Part shown: positions 1 through 13,100 of the stretch, piece after piece
Position numbering within the stretch: the first letter of the stretch is position 1
Layout: every line of letters begins with the position of its first letter
Assembly (NCBI RefSeq): GCF_910589235.1
Contig: NC_060973.1
Coordinates: 4,347,001 to 4,411,000, forward strand
Direction: 5' to 3'
Source of the DNA: Vespa crabro
Lineage: Eukaryota; Arthropoda; Insecta; Hymenoptera; Vespidae
Length of the DNA stretch: 64,000 nucleotides
Translations under genes and position numbers: made by a program
Notes under the pieces: model-generated
Seen by the model: the letters and a program-made list of their open reading frames with translations, nothing else
Databases searched by the model: none
Told to the model about the DNA's origin: nothing

Positions 1-436
1 GTACTTATTCCTTGGGATGTATGTCTTTCGTATAAAATATCACTGGTAGGAATTGAACTTAAATTCTATGAACTTCAATTATAATGTAATTTCATAAATA
101 ATTATGTTTGCTATGATTTTATAGGAATGGCGTTACAATGTTTTTGGTAAATTGAATTCTACTATGGTAGACTTTTTAAATAAAGCAGAAAGAATTGCGC
201 TAAATTCTACAGTTGAATGGTGCCCAATAGATACAATCGCTGTTGCTACTGTGATATGGCCTGCTTTTATATTAAAATCAACTCTAAAAAATATATATCC
301 TGTAATTGATGGAACTGGACGAGGTTCTATTCTTGTAGATTATGCAGAATCTACTGATAGAATAAAGAATGCCAAAATAATTCAGGAATACGATATGGTA
401 ATGTTGAAAGATAAATTACTTCATTATTTTCAATAA
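1..436 (+). CDS. Nucleoside hydrolase, C-terminal part (gene runs off left edge)
   Basis: Two exons are visible: 1-45 and 125-436, stop TAA at 434-436. A 79-bp intron (donor GTAGGA at 46, acceptor TTTATAG at 118-124) separates them in phase 0. The 118 residues resemble the C-terminal third of inosine/uridine-preferring nucleoside hydrolases, which split ribonucleosides into ribose and base. The visible signatures are the strand IPWDVCLS, the segment CPIDTIAVATVIWP near the family's conserved (P)xDAlAvAv..P motif, and the terminal DGTGRGSILVDY that matches the usual G.trG..v.D block. The N-terminal calcium-binding aspartate cluster lies outside the window, so activity cannot be judged. The gene is opposite in strand to cabin-1 and appears to lie, at least partly, in a cabin-1 intron. 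Family assignment is good; the substrate is unknown. Confidence 0.8.
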
Positions 437-531
437 TTAATGATGATATCTAACATAACTAAATATGTATTATATTTCTAAACTGATCTGTATGCTATTT
501 AAAATGTAAATAAAAATGTAAACAAACTTAC

Positions 532-3500
532 ACTAAAGAAATTGGTACTCTTCCTATCCGCAAAAAGTCCTTGAAAGCTTTGTCCAGGATAAAATTGACA
601 ATTGTATGTACCCAATAATAAATCTTTACATTTAGTAGTATCTTTAGCTGTTCTATTGTTAAAGAAAAAATGAGCAAGTCGATAAAAAGATTTATGATGT
701 TCATTAAACCTTAATATGCACTGTTCCAATCCTGCCAGGCAATATGCGATTAAAGTTGCTACTTCTTCATCAGTCATATATTCTTCTGTAATTCATATTA
801 AAATATGACATTATTAGTTAAGAATACTGTGGGAAATTTTTTATTTTAAATAATTTTACCTTTTTCTATGATATCACTATCTCTCTTTTTCTTCTCAATA
901 TCACTTTCAACAGAATCACTATCACTGTCACTTGAACTATCACTTTCAGAACTATCTTCACTACTACTTGATTCATCACTACTACTCGAACTAGAATTAT
1001 TTGTTTCTGTCGTTGTTGTTGTTTGTGTTGTTGTAGTACTTTCTTGAGAACCTCTTCTACTTAAAGTAACTTCTTGTTTAGGAGCAGATGTATGCACTTT
1101 CTTCTTGTCTCCTAGTTTATCTTTTGTTTCCTTATCCTAAAATAAAATAAATTTATCTCGATCAATTTAATTAAAAAGTTAATTATAATTCAGTAAAACA
1201 GATCTTAATAATAATAATAATAACTTACAGTAGTTTGCAAATCTTCATTTTGGAGCCATTTTCCTTCAAACTTTCTTGTATCATCATCATCAGGTAGAGA
1301 TTGTTGTGTTTCCTGGCTCATTTCCATTGCTTGCTTCATAAGAGCATCCATTAAATCTTGTACATTTTCACTTTTTTCACAAGAATCAAATATGTTGTTT
1401 GCTTTAGACACATCTAATATATTTTTCTTATTTTTTTCTATTTTTAATTGTATTTTATTAGTGTCAATATTTTTTACTGATTCTCCCCTTTTCTTTTGAT
1501 ATTTAGTTTCATTGCTTTCATCACTTGATAATACCATAATATCATCTGATACCTTTTCCTTTTGCAATACCATGTCACAAACTTTTGTGATTAGATCATC
1601 TATTAAAGCTACAACATCCTGCATCAATTGAAGATGAGAAATATTCCCCAATTTTAATCGTTTTGTATTATCATTAGATTGATTATCTAAAGATCTTTTA
1701 CGATTTTCTGATTTTAATGTTTCGATAGTTCGATTGCCATCAAGACTTTTATCTTGTATGTTTCTATCTATAATTTCAATTTCTTCAATACTGTAGGAAC
1801 GTTGGTTAATATTCACAACATTTTTATATGTTTCTGATAAATTATCAAGATCCTTTCCAACATTTTTTGTATCAGCATCTGAATCATTCTCTTTCTTTTT
1901 TTCGCATAGTTTTGATTGAAACTTCATAAAAGGTCCTTCGGAACAGTTTTTAAGATGCCATTGAAACAATTGACCTAATGATTTCTTTAAAGGTTTACCT
2001 TCATGTTGTTCAAGATATTTTAATATACTTGCATGAATTCGATAATGCACTTCTAATGCTTCAATAGAAAGATATTGTGGATTTTTATGACTAATTCTAC
2101 GAGGATACTCTGCATTATTTTCATATAGTAATTTACTAGCCTAAAATTAAGTAAAAATATATATTGAATGTTAAAAGAAAAAAAAGAAAAAATTATAAAA
2201 TATATTGATAAATATAAACTGACCTGTGCATAACAACTTAGAAATATAGGTGGATCTTCATTTTTCTTCTCTGCAATTTTACCGAGCATATATTGACATA
2301 ACCATCTTTCATCCTGAATTTTATTAATGTTATCAATTCCATGACATGCCATAAATAATCGATTAGATGATTGAAAACATTGTTCTGCAATTTCTAACAT
2401 TTCCTCTTTTCTATTTTCTAATACTTCAAATTTTTCCATACTTAAAGTATCAGTCTCTTGTTTTAACAAACGTGAACAAAATGAATGAACCATATAAACA
2501 AAACTTCCGTATTCAGTCCAGATTATTACATGATTAGGTGCTAATTCGGTAGCGTGTCGATAACTGGATTGAGCTATTTTGGCTTTCATTAATAACTTAT
2601 CTTCGCTTCTAAATAATAAATCAAAAATAGATCCATTTATGTATGCATAATAATATAATAATAACCATATACTCTTTTAAGCCAACTTCTATTGTAATTG
2701 TAATTATAATTGAACTTACATAAGTCTATAGTTAGTTAACCAAATGTCTATTATAGTTCCTGTTGACATGGCTAAACCTGCCCAGGAATTTAATCCGGAT
2801 GGGCGAAGACATAAATCTAGTAAGTAATATCGTGCAGCGAGTGTCCATTTGTTATTTTTAAAATAGAAATCACCTAATAAGTAATAAATAGTTGATATAG
2901 AATGTGGTAATGGCTTTTTGACACATGGCATCTTTTCTTTTTCACCCATTATATAATCTTTCATTTCTTCAATTATTTGGTTCGGATCACTTTCTTCTGG
3001 AACTAATCTAAGTATTTTTTTAAATAAGAGTTCTGTATCTAAACTTATAGCAGCAAGTCTAGGAGATTCTAGTATCGGCATTTGTTTCGGTTTATAAAAA
3101 TCGAATAATAATTGTGCTCCTTCCCATGTTAATTCCATTTGAGGTGCTCCATGCTCTTCGAGATGTTTAGGTTTTGACTTATTTAATCTATTTGGGTGAC
3201 CGTATAAACAATAAAAAATTTGCTCTAAATATTTTGTAAGTTTGTTTTTTATAGTAGAAAATTGTGGAGTTTCCAATTTTGGTATGATCAGATTCATTGT
3301 AAAGAATAAAAGCTTTGCATCATGAAAACAACACCATGAGTGTTTGCCTATAAAATCGTGAGCAATAAATAAAATCATTATAGAAGGTGGAATACCATCA
3401 TCTTCATCATCTGATTCAGAATTATGTGAATTATGCGCTTTGTTTTTATAAGATGATTCAGACTTTGCTCTCTCTTTATCTTCTTCACTGTAAAATAAAT

Positions 3501-4818
3501 ATTTTTATATTTTTCTATAAACAATGTATTTATAGATAATAATCAATAATATTTTAAACATAGAACTTACTATTGCAAAATATAATGTAATAGAATCCAG
3601 GGTAAAACAGTTTCAAGTGGCATCTCTAATGCATTTTCTGGTATATCCAATTGATGACATACTATATGAACTAAATTTTGCACTAATCTTGAAAGGCAAG
3701 ATTCCGGTAAATATTTTACTGAAATTAAAAATTACCATAGGTTAATATTTTTATATTTAAAATAAGCGAAATGTTAGATATAATAATTTATAGCTTATAA
3801 GATCAATTGAGATAAAATATTTTATTACCAACAAATACACTTATCTCCTTTGTACAAGCTTCAAGCTTTTCAAGACAATTTACAACAGAACGTGTCCATT
3901 TTTTTTGCTCAGGATCTTCACAAGCATTCAAATAATTTTGCCATGATTCGTTTAGACAAGCTTCTGCCCATACGTAACATTCCTAAAATATCATTAATAT
4001 GACTATGATAAATTATTGTGTATATTATTGTTAATTATAAAAAAATTATGTATATATCAGTGGTATATATATATACAAGAAGTTATTTATCTAATAATAT
4101 GACCTCATAATGTTGAAGTTGCCATAAACTATCTAATAAGATAGCTAATTGTTTATCTCTTTCAATTATATTTTGATTGGCAGATAGTAATTTATGTTTC
4201 TGTCTTGCAAATTTGAATGTATCTTGTAAAACACAAGACAGTTCCGCATATTTTTTTTCATCATATAAATGTTGTATTTCACCAAGTTTTTGACTCCTAT
4301 TATAAAAGTATATAATAATATATTAGAAATTCTATAATCTAATTGTAGACAATTAATAATGTAAAATAAATTTTGTAAATACCTCTGTATAGATTTCAGT
4401 TTTTTTTCAACTATTTTAAGATTGATTTGGGAATTACATTTACAATTTGGTAATATAAGGCAAATATTGTGATTTTGACCTTCCAATTCTCTTAATTGAT
4501 GTAGCAACTACAATACGTAAAAAATTATGTAATAGAAAAATTAATAATGTCTATGTAAATTTTATGTATATTTATTAAATTTCTTACCAACTCTAAGGTT
4601 TCGATAACAATATCCGTGTCACCTTGACATAAGAAGATAGTAGCTTTTAGCCATAGAACTCTTAATAAAATGAAAATATTTTCTTGATGTAAAAGATCTC
4701 CTCGAATACTAGTAAATATTATATGACCTAATTCTTCTGAAGGCATACCAGTACCTAATTTGTCTAAACTATAATAATATTACAATGTAAGCTAGGAGCA
4801 CATTATAGTAAAAAAATA

Positions 4819-4863
<45 letters not shown>

Positions 4864-7729
4864 TTATTAATGATATATATGTATCATTAATAAAAGTTGA
4901 AATTTTTTACCTTGATGATGCTATAAGGTCAGGTTTATTATCTAACCATTTATCCGTATGAAGTTCTCCAAATAACAATGTCATTTCAGCATCTAATTTT
5001 AAAATATTATCGTCTATATTTTCATCAAATGGTGATGGATGTGGAATATGCTCTCTAAAAAAACAAAAATAATAATTCTGATGTTGTATATATATTTTTT
5101 AATATTAAAACATTTTTTGTATACCTTGTAAATGAATAAGCTTCCAAATAAATTTCTGACAATCCTTTTGGCCATTCTTGAGTCCATTTTGTACATATAA
5201 ATTCTGTGAATTTTGCTATGATTACCATTAAATTGTTCTTGCTACTATATTCATTAATAAATGCACCCACATCAACATTTTCTAATTCTGTTCCAAAATA
5301 TTTTGTTTGTTGACTAAAATAATAAATTAATGAAAATATGGAAGTATTTTAAAAATATTATTTGCTGATGAATAAATAAAAAATTACCTTGTATCAGGAC
5401 TTGGTGATTTAGAACTATCAGAACTTTTTATCCCTTCTGCCGGAGCAGTATTGTTTTCTTGATTTACAAATAATTGATATACATCCATCGTATCCATAGT
5501 ATCATCTATACCTTTTGTAGGATCATCTTTTGTTAATTTTACTGTGTCTGATCTAAAAAGAAGTAATAGAAACTGTAAGTTGAAAAAAATCATTAATTTT
5601 TTATAAAATGGAAAATATATTTAAAGACTTTACAATAACGTGCTTGGAAATATTCTTCTGAGTGTTTCTTCTAATTGAACGTCATCTCTTTCAGCTTCTC
5701 TTCGATTTGAACTACGTACTCGCGCCGATCGTCTCATGCTACTACAACTCCAAGCCCATTGTTGTAAAAAACACAGAGCACTTCTACGTCTTTTTTTTAC
5801 TTTTTGAACTTCGTCTTTTCCTTCTGTTTTTTCATTAGATTTCTCATCTATTTTAGGTATTTCTGCTAGATTTTCAGCAGGTTTCTCATAGATTTTATCA
5901 TTTGACTTGTCACTTTCTCTATCACTAGACTTTTCATTAATTATTCCATTATCAGTACTATACGCTTCAGCCTTTGATTTTTCTACTTGGGGTTTTTCAC
6001 TATTACCTTCAGTTTCAGACATAATTTGCTCATCTAATTCTGTATTTTTTGCTTGGTTTGGTTCTTCAAATTGTAACACTTCATTTAGAACATCTAAATC
6101 TGAAATTCTTAAAGGATCTTCATCTTCTATTATTTGTATATCCGTCGAACATGATTTCTTGTCTTCTTCTATTTCCACATCCATTGCTGTATTTAATACA
6201 TCATTAAATCTTCTATTAATTTCAGATCCTTCAAATGTGTGATTTATTATTTCTTCTTTGTCAATCTTTATATCTTTATCTATGTCATTTGTTGTGCCAT
6301 TTAAATCTGGGGATTGTGATTCTTGCACGTCTATATCTATATTAGTTTCTTGGACATCACACTCATCATCTTTATCTATGGCTTCGATATTAGACATATT
6401 AACTATTAATTTAATTCGACTTACAAAGCTTAAATCACTTTCAGTAATGTATCTGTGCATATCTAATAAACTTTCTCCAATATCAAGCCATGTATAATTA
6501 GTTATAGGTTTCCTTAATGTTAATTCTGGCACAGGTTTCGGAATAAACTCTGATTTGCATACTTCTGCCCATTTCTCTGCCACTTCTTCTGCTTCTGCTA
6601 GTAATTTATCTCCTATTATATGATTGTACTCTGTATACAGCGGTGGGTCTAACCTCCAGTCACTGTTATACAATTTATAACATTCTTCTAAACATGGAAT
6701 AGCTTTGAAAATTTTATCTCGAAAAGCTAAGCCTTTAATGTAATTTGGATCTCTTTCTAATGCTACAGAAATATATAAAAGACAATTCATGTAGTCTGGT
6801 ATAGCATATAGGGCAGTTATAATGTTATCCAAACATGGCCAATGGTTTGAATTACATTTCAGTCCTTGTTTGAAAGATGCACAAGCTAATTCTAAATTAG
6901 ACATTTTCATAGCCATGGTACCCATTCTATACCATAATATTACATCGGAATCATCTAAATTAGCTGCTTCCCAATAATTTTCTATGGCAGCTCCATAATT
7001 TCCCCATACTGCTTCGATAGCTCCAATATTTTTATAACACGAATATTTTAATGACAACATAGGCCTTGACCTGCCATCGGATATTTCAGGTTTTTCAACT
7101 TCATCCAGCAATTCAGTTTCTAAAAGCTCCTTAAAAATATTCAAAGCTTCCTTATGTTTATTTTCTTTTAATAGTTCTAAGGCTTTATTGTACTCGGTAA
7201 GTGCTATTTGTTCCTGAAACAAATTAAATATATGAATGTATATATGCTTAACTATTGATAACTAAATTATCCTTTCAAGTAAGATAATTAGATTATTATT
7301 TCAGGTTCTTCTAATGAAATATAATTAAACATACAAACGGACAAGTAAATATTAAGGTTTTGTAAAATATAAAATATAAAAACGATAATGTAAATTATTC
7401 AGATGACACATGGGTAATGACTGTCACAAGCTGGATAAAGTTTTCTCCTATTTATAATGAGTAACAGATAATTGGGATAGAATCCTTCATTTAATTGTAA
7501 AAAAAAAATATAGAGGATAATAACATATTATGTTAATTAAATAAACGATAGATAATCACAAATTGATATAGCATCTGTGAAAGATACAAATAGTTTTGGA
7601 AGGTTATGTTTTGCGTTAAAAGTAATTAAAATGAAAAAAATCTACTTGAGCTTCTTTTGTAATTGTAGGCACATCTTCTTCTTCACTTTCCTCGCTTGAT
7701 TCTTCGTTAAGTGCCGATATTTTCATCAT
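532..7729 (-). CDS. cabin1: Cabin-1 homologue (HIRA complex TPR protein), 3' end missing
   Basis: I chain 15 exons with matching phases (high to low): 7729-7646, 7213-5634, 5552-5388, 5313-5125, 5054-4911, 4768-4588, 4507-4383, 4296-4104, 3982-3829, 3718-3571, 3487-2720, 2608-2224, 2140-1229, 1136-860, 785-532, giving 1853 codons with no stop. It starts MMKISALNEESSEES, typical of insect calcineurin-binding protein cabin-1. Residues about 29-200 hold TPR-like helices (e.g. EYNKALELLKENKHKEALNI, then WGNYGAAIENYWEAANL). An acidic low-complexity stretch follows at about 300-490. Exon 14 carries a long Ser/Asp/Glu run. The last exon has the conserved block LAHFFFNNRTAKDTTKCKDL. The last visible donor (GTAAGT at 531) is good, but no following exon exists at 1-530, so the C-terminus is beyond the window. 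Known family role: a large scaffold of the HIRA H3.3 chaperone complex; vertebrate CABIN1 also restrains calcineurin and MEF2. Human CABIN1 is about 2220 aa, so roughly 15-20% is missing here. Confidence 0.92.
4821..4859. repeat. (TA)n microsatellite in a cabin-1 intron
   Basis: About 20 uninterrupted TA units lie between cabin-1 exons 5 and 6. Intronic simple repeat; no function seen. Confidence 0.95.
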
Positions 7730-8507
7730 TTTCGCCTTTTCTTCGGGGACCACAATTAATCGTATGAAACATCAACAAATCAGCCGGTTTTTTTCGTCGA
7801 CTCCATATTACTATACCGTATGATCGTTTGAAGGTTATCTTATCTGGACAAACTAAAAGATAATTTTGTGAATAAATCTCATCAAGATAATTTGTATTTT
7901 CTTTTAGATCACAAATATATAACATTTTTTATTTAAGAAAATATATATATATATAAATATATATATTGTGTCACATACGCACACATAGTATTTTTTAGTA
8001 ATTTTTATTTATAACCATCACGAAATATTATTATTAATTATTGTGATTCCATATCGTATAAATTGATAGCAGAGTCCGTGTTTACAAGATTTTCATTTCA
8101 AATACTTCGACATACAATACAATTAAAGCATCTGTTATATATACATAAATACATACTGTGATTTTTCCCTATCTTAGAACATTTATCGAACTTCCAACTT
8201 GTTTATCTTTTCTCCAGCAGAAGATAGGAAAAGTAAAAGCATGTATATATATTATTAAGGATTGGACAATGGATTCCAAATATATTATGAAGTAACACAA
8301 GTAAGCAGTTGGTATGAAGAAAGCAACATTTTAAATAATATCATATGTGATTAAGAAATAATTAATAATAATTTCATTTCATTTTTTATACGAAGATGTT
8401 TATGTTTTGGGGTAAGTATTCTAAATGTATCTGTATATCTGTATAATGAAAATCACGATTGATTAGAAATAGAGTTAAATTATTCAGTTAAATCTTCTTA
8501 AATAGTT

Positions 8508-8574
<67 letters not shown>

Positions 8575-9357
8575 TTTATTTATATTTATACGTTGCAGTT
8601 AAATATATTTTTTATTAATATTAGTTATTTATAATTATTTATGATCATATCTTGAGAAATGATTATATTAATAGATTGAAAATATGTTTAAAAATAATTT
8701 GATTTTTTTAATCATTTTTATTTAATATCAATAATACATGTATACATTAATAGGCGTATTGAAATTTTTAGATATTTCTTAAAAACGAATTTTAATATTT
8801 TATAGATGAAAAAATAAGATAGAAATAAAAAATATATGTACATGTACGCGTAAATTTAAAAATAAGTGTGTACTGACTTCCGTTGTAAAAATGTTTGTAC
8901 TTCTGGATGAGGATTGGCCATTGTTATCGGCGCGAATTATACACAGTTTCAATTTTATGAATTAAAATGGTTTTAAAAATATGTATTTTCTATTGAAAAA
9001 TGTTAGATTATAAAAATGATTATATTCTTAAGTACGTTAAAAAGTATTTTAAATTATTATTATGAAATTAAAATGTTAAGAATGTAAATTAAATTATTCA
9101 TTAACTATATTGATAATGCGTATATAAAAAGATTGATATTAAAATAAAGATAAAATAATGACTAACAACAAAGATATTCATTTATATGTATAAATAAAAT
9201 TAATAACATAAGGATAAATTTAATGAAAGTATATTATTGTTGTCATAAAGTAGAAACATACAAGAGGTTAGAAAATGTAATAATAGTTTTTTAATAAATT
9301 CGTATTATATCTATTGTATAATATCAGTGATAAGACATTGATATCAACAATATATAC
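7730..9357. other. Intergenic: divergent 5' region between cabin-1 (-) and the small membrane protein gene (+)
   Basis: About 1.6 kb separates two divergently transcribed starts. The first 200 bp (7730-7930) should hold the cabin-1 5' UTR; a 72-codon minus-strand ORF there is in a different frame from the cabin-1 start and has no recognisable domain. The rest is very AT-rich, with a (TA)n run at about 8509-8572. I see no RNA gene or further coding exon. Confidence 0.6.
8509..8572. repeat. (TA)n microsatellite
   Basis: About 30 perfect TA units in the intergenic region between cabin-1 and the small membrane protein gene. Confidence 0.95.
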
Positions 9358-9967
9358 ATGACAGGAAACTGGACCATAGATGAAGAACAGTCTGTGGATA
9401 ATCAAAGCTTGCTTTCTTCTGAAATTATAAAAACCGCAAATATTAGAAAAAGATCCGATGTACCCACTTATTATTTATACAAAACACATTGGCGCAATGG
9501 TAAAATACTTTATATATCTGTTTACAAATATATAAATACAGAAATTCAATATATACAATTTTGACTTCTAAATTTATAGTTTCTTATACTTTTCTTTTTA
9601 TTACATATTACTATTACTTATATTTATAATATATCTTTTTATTTTTTAACTTTTATATATTTTAATATTCTACAGATGCTGAAATACAGCGACATTATTG
9701 GACATCATCTTTTTTATTGTCATTTGGTTCAATTTTTGTACTTGTTGTAGTAGTTATATTAATGGTAAAATTTGTGATTTTTTTTATTAATAGAATAATT
9801 AATACTAAATCATCTTTGTAATTACATATTAAATAAATGAATTTTTATTATAGGTACTATTTAAAAGATGTCCACATATTGTTGCTGCAATTGTTGCTGG
9901 GATTCTTGGAATTATTCTTATATTTGTGACACTAGTATCACTTAATCATACACCAATGTATTCTTGA
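9358..9967 (+). CDS. Small two-helix membrane protein, family not recognised
   Basis: Three exons join in frame: 9358-9499, 9676-9764 and 9854-9967 (stop TGA), giving 114 aa. Donors are GTAAAA (9500 and 9765); acceptors are TTCTACAG (ends 9675) and TTATTATAG (ends 9853). The first 50 residues are hydrophilic and acidic to basic (MTGNWTIDEEQSVDNQ...). They are followed by two hydrophobic helices, about residues 56-79 (LLSFGSIFVLVVVVILMVLF) and about 84-108 (IVAAIVAGILGIILIFVTLV), with a short KRCPH loop between. The tail is very short (NHTPMYS). There is no signal peptide, and the architecture suggests a hairpin in an internal or plasma membrane. The gene is convergent with Nup160 (210 bp between stops), and AATAAA-like signals follow at about 9990 and 10090. 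The conserved phases and splice sites make it a likely real gene; function unknown. Confidence 0.7.
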
Positions 9968-10177
9968 CATATTTTTGTTGCTTCATATTATCAAATAAAT
10001 TTTTTTTTGGTAGAGATAAAGACTGATGTAATGAGATATTTAAAAATTTCACATAATAACAATTGGATCTGTTCTCTTTTTGAAATGCAATAAAATATTT
10101 GAATCTAGATATTATATAAAATTGACTGTAAATGTCATGTAAATGTCATGTATGCAAGAAAAATTAATTACTTACTG

Positions 10178-13100
10178 TTAACATTTATTAAACATTTTGA
10201 TACGTATCATATCTTCTGAAACACGGTTTAATGTTTGTATGTAGTTATCCAGTGTTTTTTGTAATGTTTGATAACTCTATAATTTTTGAAAAAATAAATA
10301 TTAGTAGAATCACACATTAATACATTTTTAAAGAAAATGAATATACCTCAACATAAATTAGATCTTCTTCGCTTGCATGTCTGAGTTCAAATAATAGAAC
10401 TTCCAATGTATTAAACGGTAACCAAACTGGTGGAGCAGTAGCTAATAATGAAGTTTCCAATCCAAAATATTCTTTTCCACTACCCAATACTGCGTTTATA
10501 TAATCTATTGCAAGTTGACTTGCTTCCAATACACGACCTGTATTTAACATCAGTCGAAGTAATTCAGCAGAATTTCTTTTCTGTAATAAAGACAAATTAT
10601 TGTTAATATTACTCTCTAATAATACATTATATATTTAAAAAAATATTAATATTATTAATTATTAATAAGTACTTTGTATGACATTAATAACCACTCTGGT
10701 AAAAATGCTCCATCTTGAAGTAATTTTCGAGAAATTGATTTATGAAGATCAGTACTTTTATCCTTTTCATGTTTTTCTAAAAGATATTTTAGCAAGCTCC
10801 ATGTAGTATTTACAATATTAGAATTAGTTACTCCCATATCTGGAAACAATATAATTATTAGAAAGAAATGTAATTCTAACGTTATATATATATCAAGAAT
10901 TATATCAGCTTCAGCATTTACCAAATATATCATTTTGTACAAGCCAGTCCCAAGCTTTTGGATCTTCATGTTGACTTAATCTTATGCACTGAGATGTTAA
11001 ACTTTCAAATATAGAATTTTTAGGTAGGTTGAAAACATCACACAAATGTAAAGCGGTTGTATATAAACCAATACTTGATAAAATAACATTAAGTTCAGAT
11101 GGACCTACAAATTTTAATAATTGTTTTGTAAAAAATTATATGAGTTTAATAATAAAAAGATAAAATAAAAAATGAAGTTTATAGAAATTATTAACTTTTT
11201 TGTACAAAAAATTATAGATTTCATTTAATATGAATAAAAAGTAATCTTACTTGCATGCGCAACAATATGTGTTTCTGATTTCATTTTAGATAATTTCAAT
11301 TTTGCGTCTACTATATAATATTCCTTTTTTATATCAACCAACTCCAAAACTTCTACCTGCTTTTTTATCTTATAATGTAGTATCTCTGTACCATCTATAT
11401 CTCTTTTCTTTTGTGGGTTTGGTTCATCCAGGAAGCTTTCTTCAATTACAGGTCTAACAATCCATCTATATTTTTCACTCACCAAATGTAAAGCATTAAT
11501 ACATGCTAATAAACATTGTGCTTGTCTCGATATGATTGGTGCAGAATGAGACTCTTGACTTAAACGCATTGCTTGCTCATACATCACAGATGCAGCTGTA
11601 AAAATAAGTTTATATTAATAAACTAATAAATAACGTATATTATACTTATAAACATATTTGCCATATGTTGAATTACCTAATCATATCATTTTGATATATG
11701 TATTATAAAATAAAAATTACCTTTCCTCATATTCCCTTTATTTACATGAAAACTATATAAAAAATTATAATAATTATTTTCCATTAAATCAACACTTCTA
11801 GCTCTACCTTCTACTATTCTTTCTAAATCTTCATACATATCAACATATGGAAATGATACTAAATCAATTAATTTTTTTCTTTCAAATAGAGTTATGATCA
11901 ATTGTCTCAAACAATCAACTCTTCGCGCCGCATCAGGATTTGAATTTAAACAATGATAAGCTTCGATATGATGACCCAAATTAAGATGTTGTATAAATAA
12001 TATAGAATGGAGAGTTGGTAAATTATGATCATCTTTATCAGCTACTGAAATGGCTGTTTCAGTGAGTTCAATTATACAATCTGCTGCATTATGTTCTTCA
12101 AATAATTTAATAACTTTAAGGTAGTATTGAGTTAAAGCATTATTTTCTGAAGTTATGTTAGAGCTCAACAAAATATCAGCTAAGAAAGAATCTGTTAAAA
12201 TTCCTCCTGAAGCTCGTAAAAAATGATCACAAGCTTTTTGTGACTCTCCCATTTCTAGCAAAGCAACTGCTAATATAAATTTCCTAGATGCACTGTTCCA
12301 TTCGCACCATGTATTGAGAAGTCTAACATATTCTTGAACTAATAAAAACTGACAACTAGAAAGTAACCATTCAGGAAAAATAAAATTTCCCGATATTGGC
12401 CATCTAAGCAAAAAAGTTAAGAAAACATGATTGATAAATTACAAAAAATTAACATAATATAAAAACAATATGAACATAAAAAGGATACATAAGTTGTGCT
12501 ATAAGAGTAATATGTGTCAACATGCCATAATGCCATGGTATTAAAGTAGAAGGATCCATATTTGCATTAGCCATTAAAGTGTGTGCATGTTGTGCACCAA
12601 TACTACATATAAATAATTCTAATAGAGACAAAGATCGAAGTTGTCTCTGTCCAGTATTTGTTTTTGAATCCGCAAGAGATAATATTGATAAACGTTGAGA
12701 GCTAGATTCACTAAAATATTTCTTAATTAATTTAAAAATCATAGAAAAATAGTATATTCAAAAATTTTTAACTGATGATATACTTACAGTAATGATTGCG
12801 CAGGTGAATACATAGCAGTGCATTCACATATCCAAACGACGACATAATATGCTTGCATAAGTACAACTGTTCTTGGTGCTAGAGATGATTTAATGGAATG
12901 CAATGATCTTGAATCGAATAATTCGGGTCGAAGTAGTACAAATTGTTGTAAAATTAATAAGCTTCTACAAATGGAAAATCTAAGAAGTGTAATTTGGGCA
13001 ATACTCTCTGATATTGCAGAAATACCCAGTTGACTTCCAAATAAATGATTGACATTCAATAAAATTTTAGAAGCATTAGGACCATTATTTTCGAGTTGTA

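Noticed and set aside
5907..6497. Plus-strand ORFs of 111 and 79 codons
   Set aside because: They lie antisense within the acidic region of cabin-1 exon 2; Ser/Ile-rich translations of Asp/Glu codons, not genes.
7707..7925. 72-codon minus-strand ORF upstream of cabin-1
   Set aside because: Overlaps the cabin-1 start in a different frame and has no domain; most likely 5' UTR.
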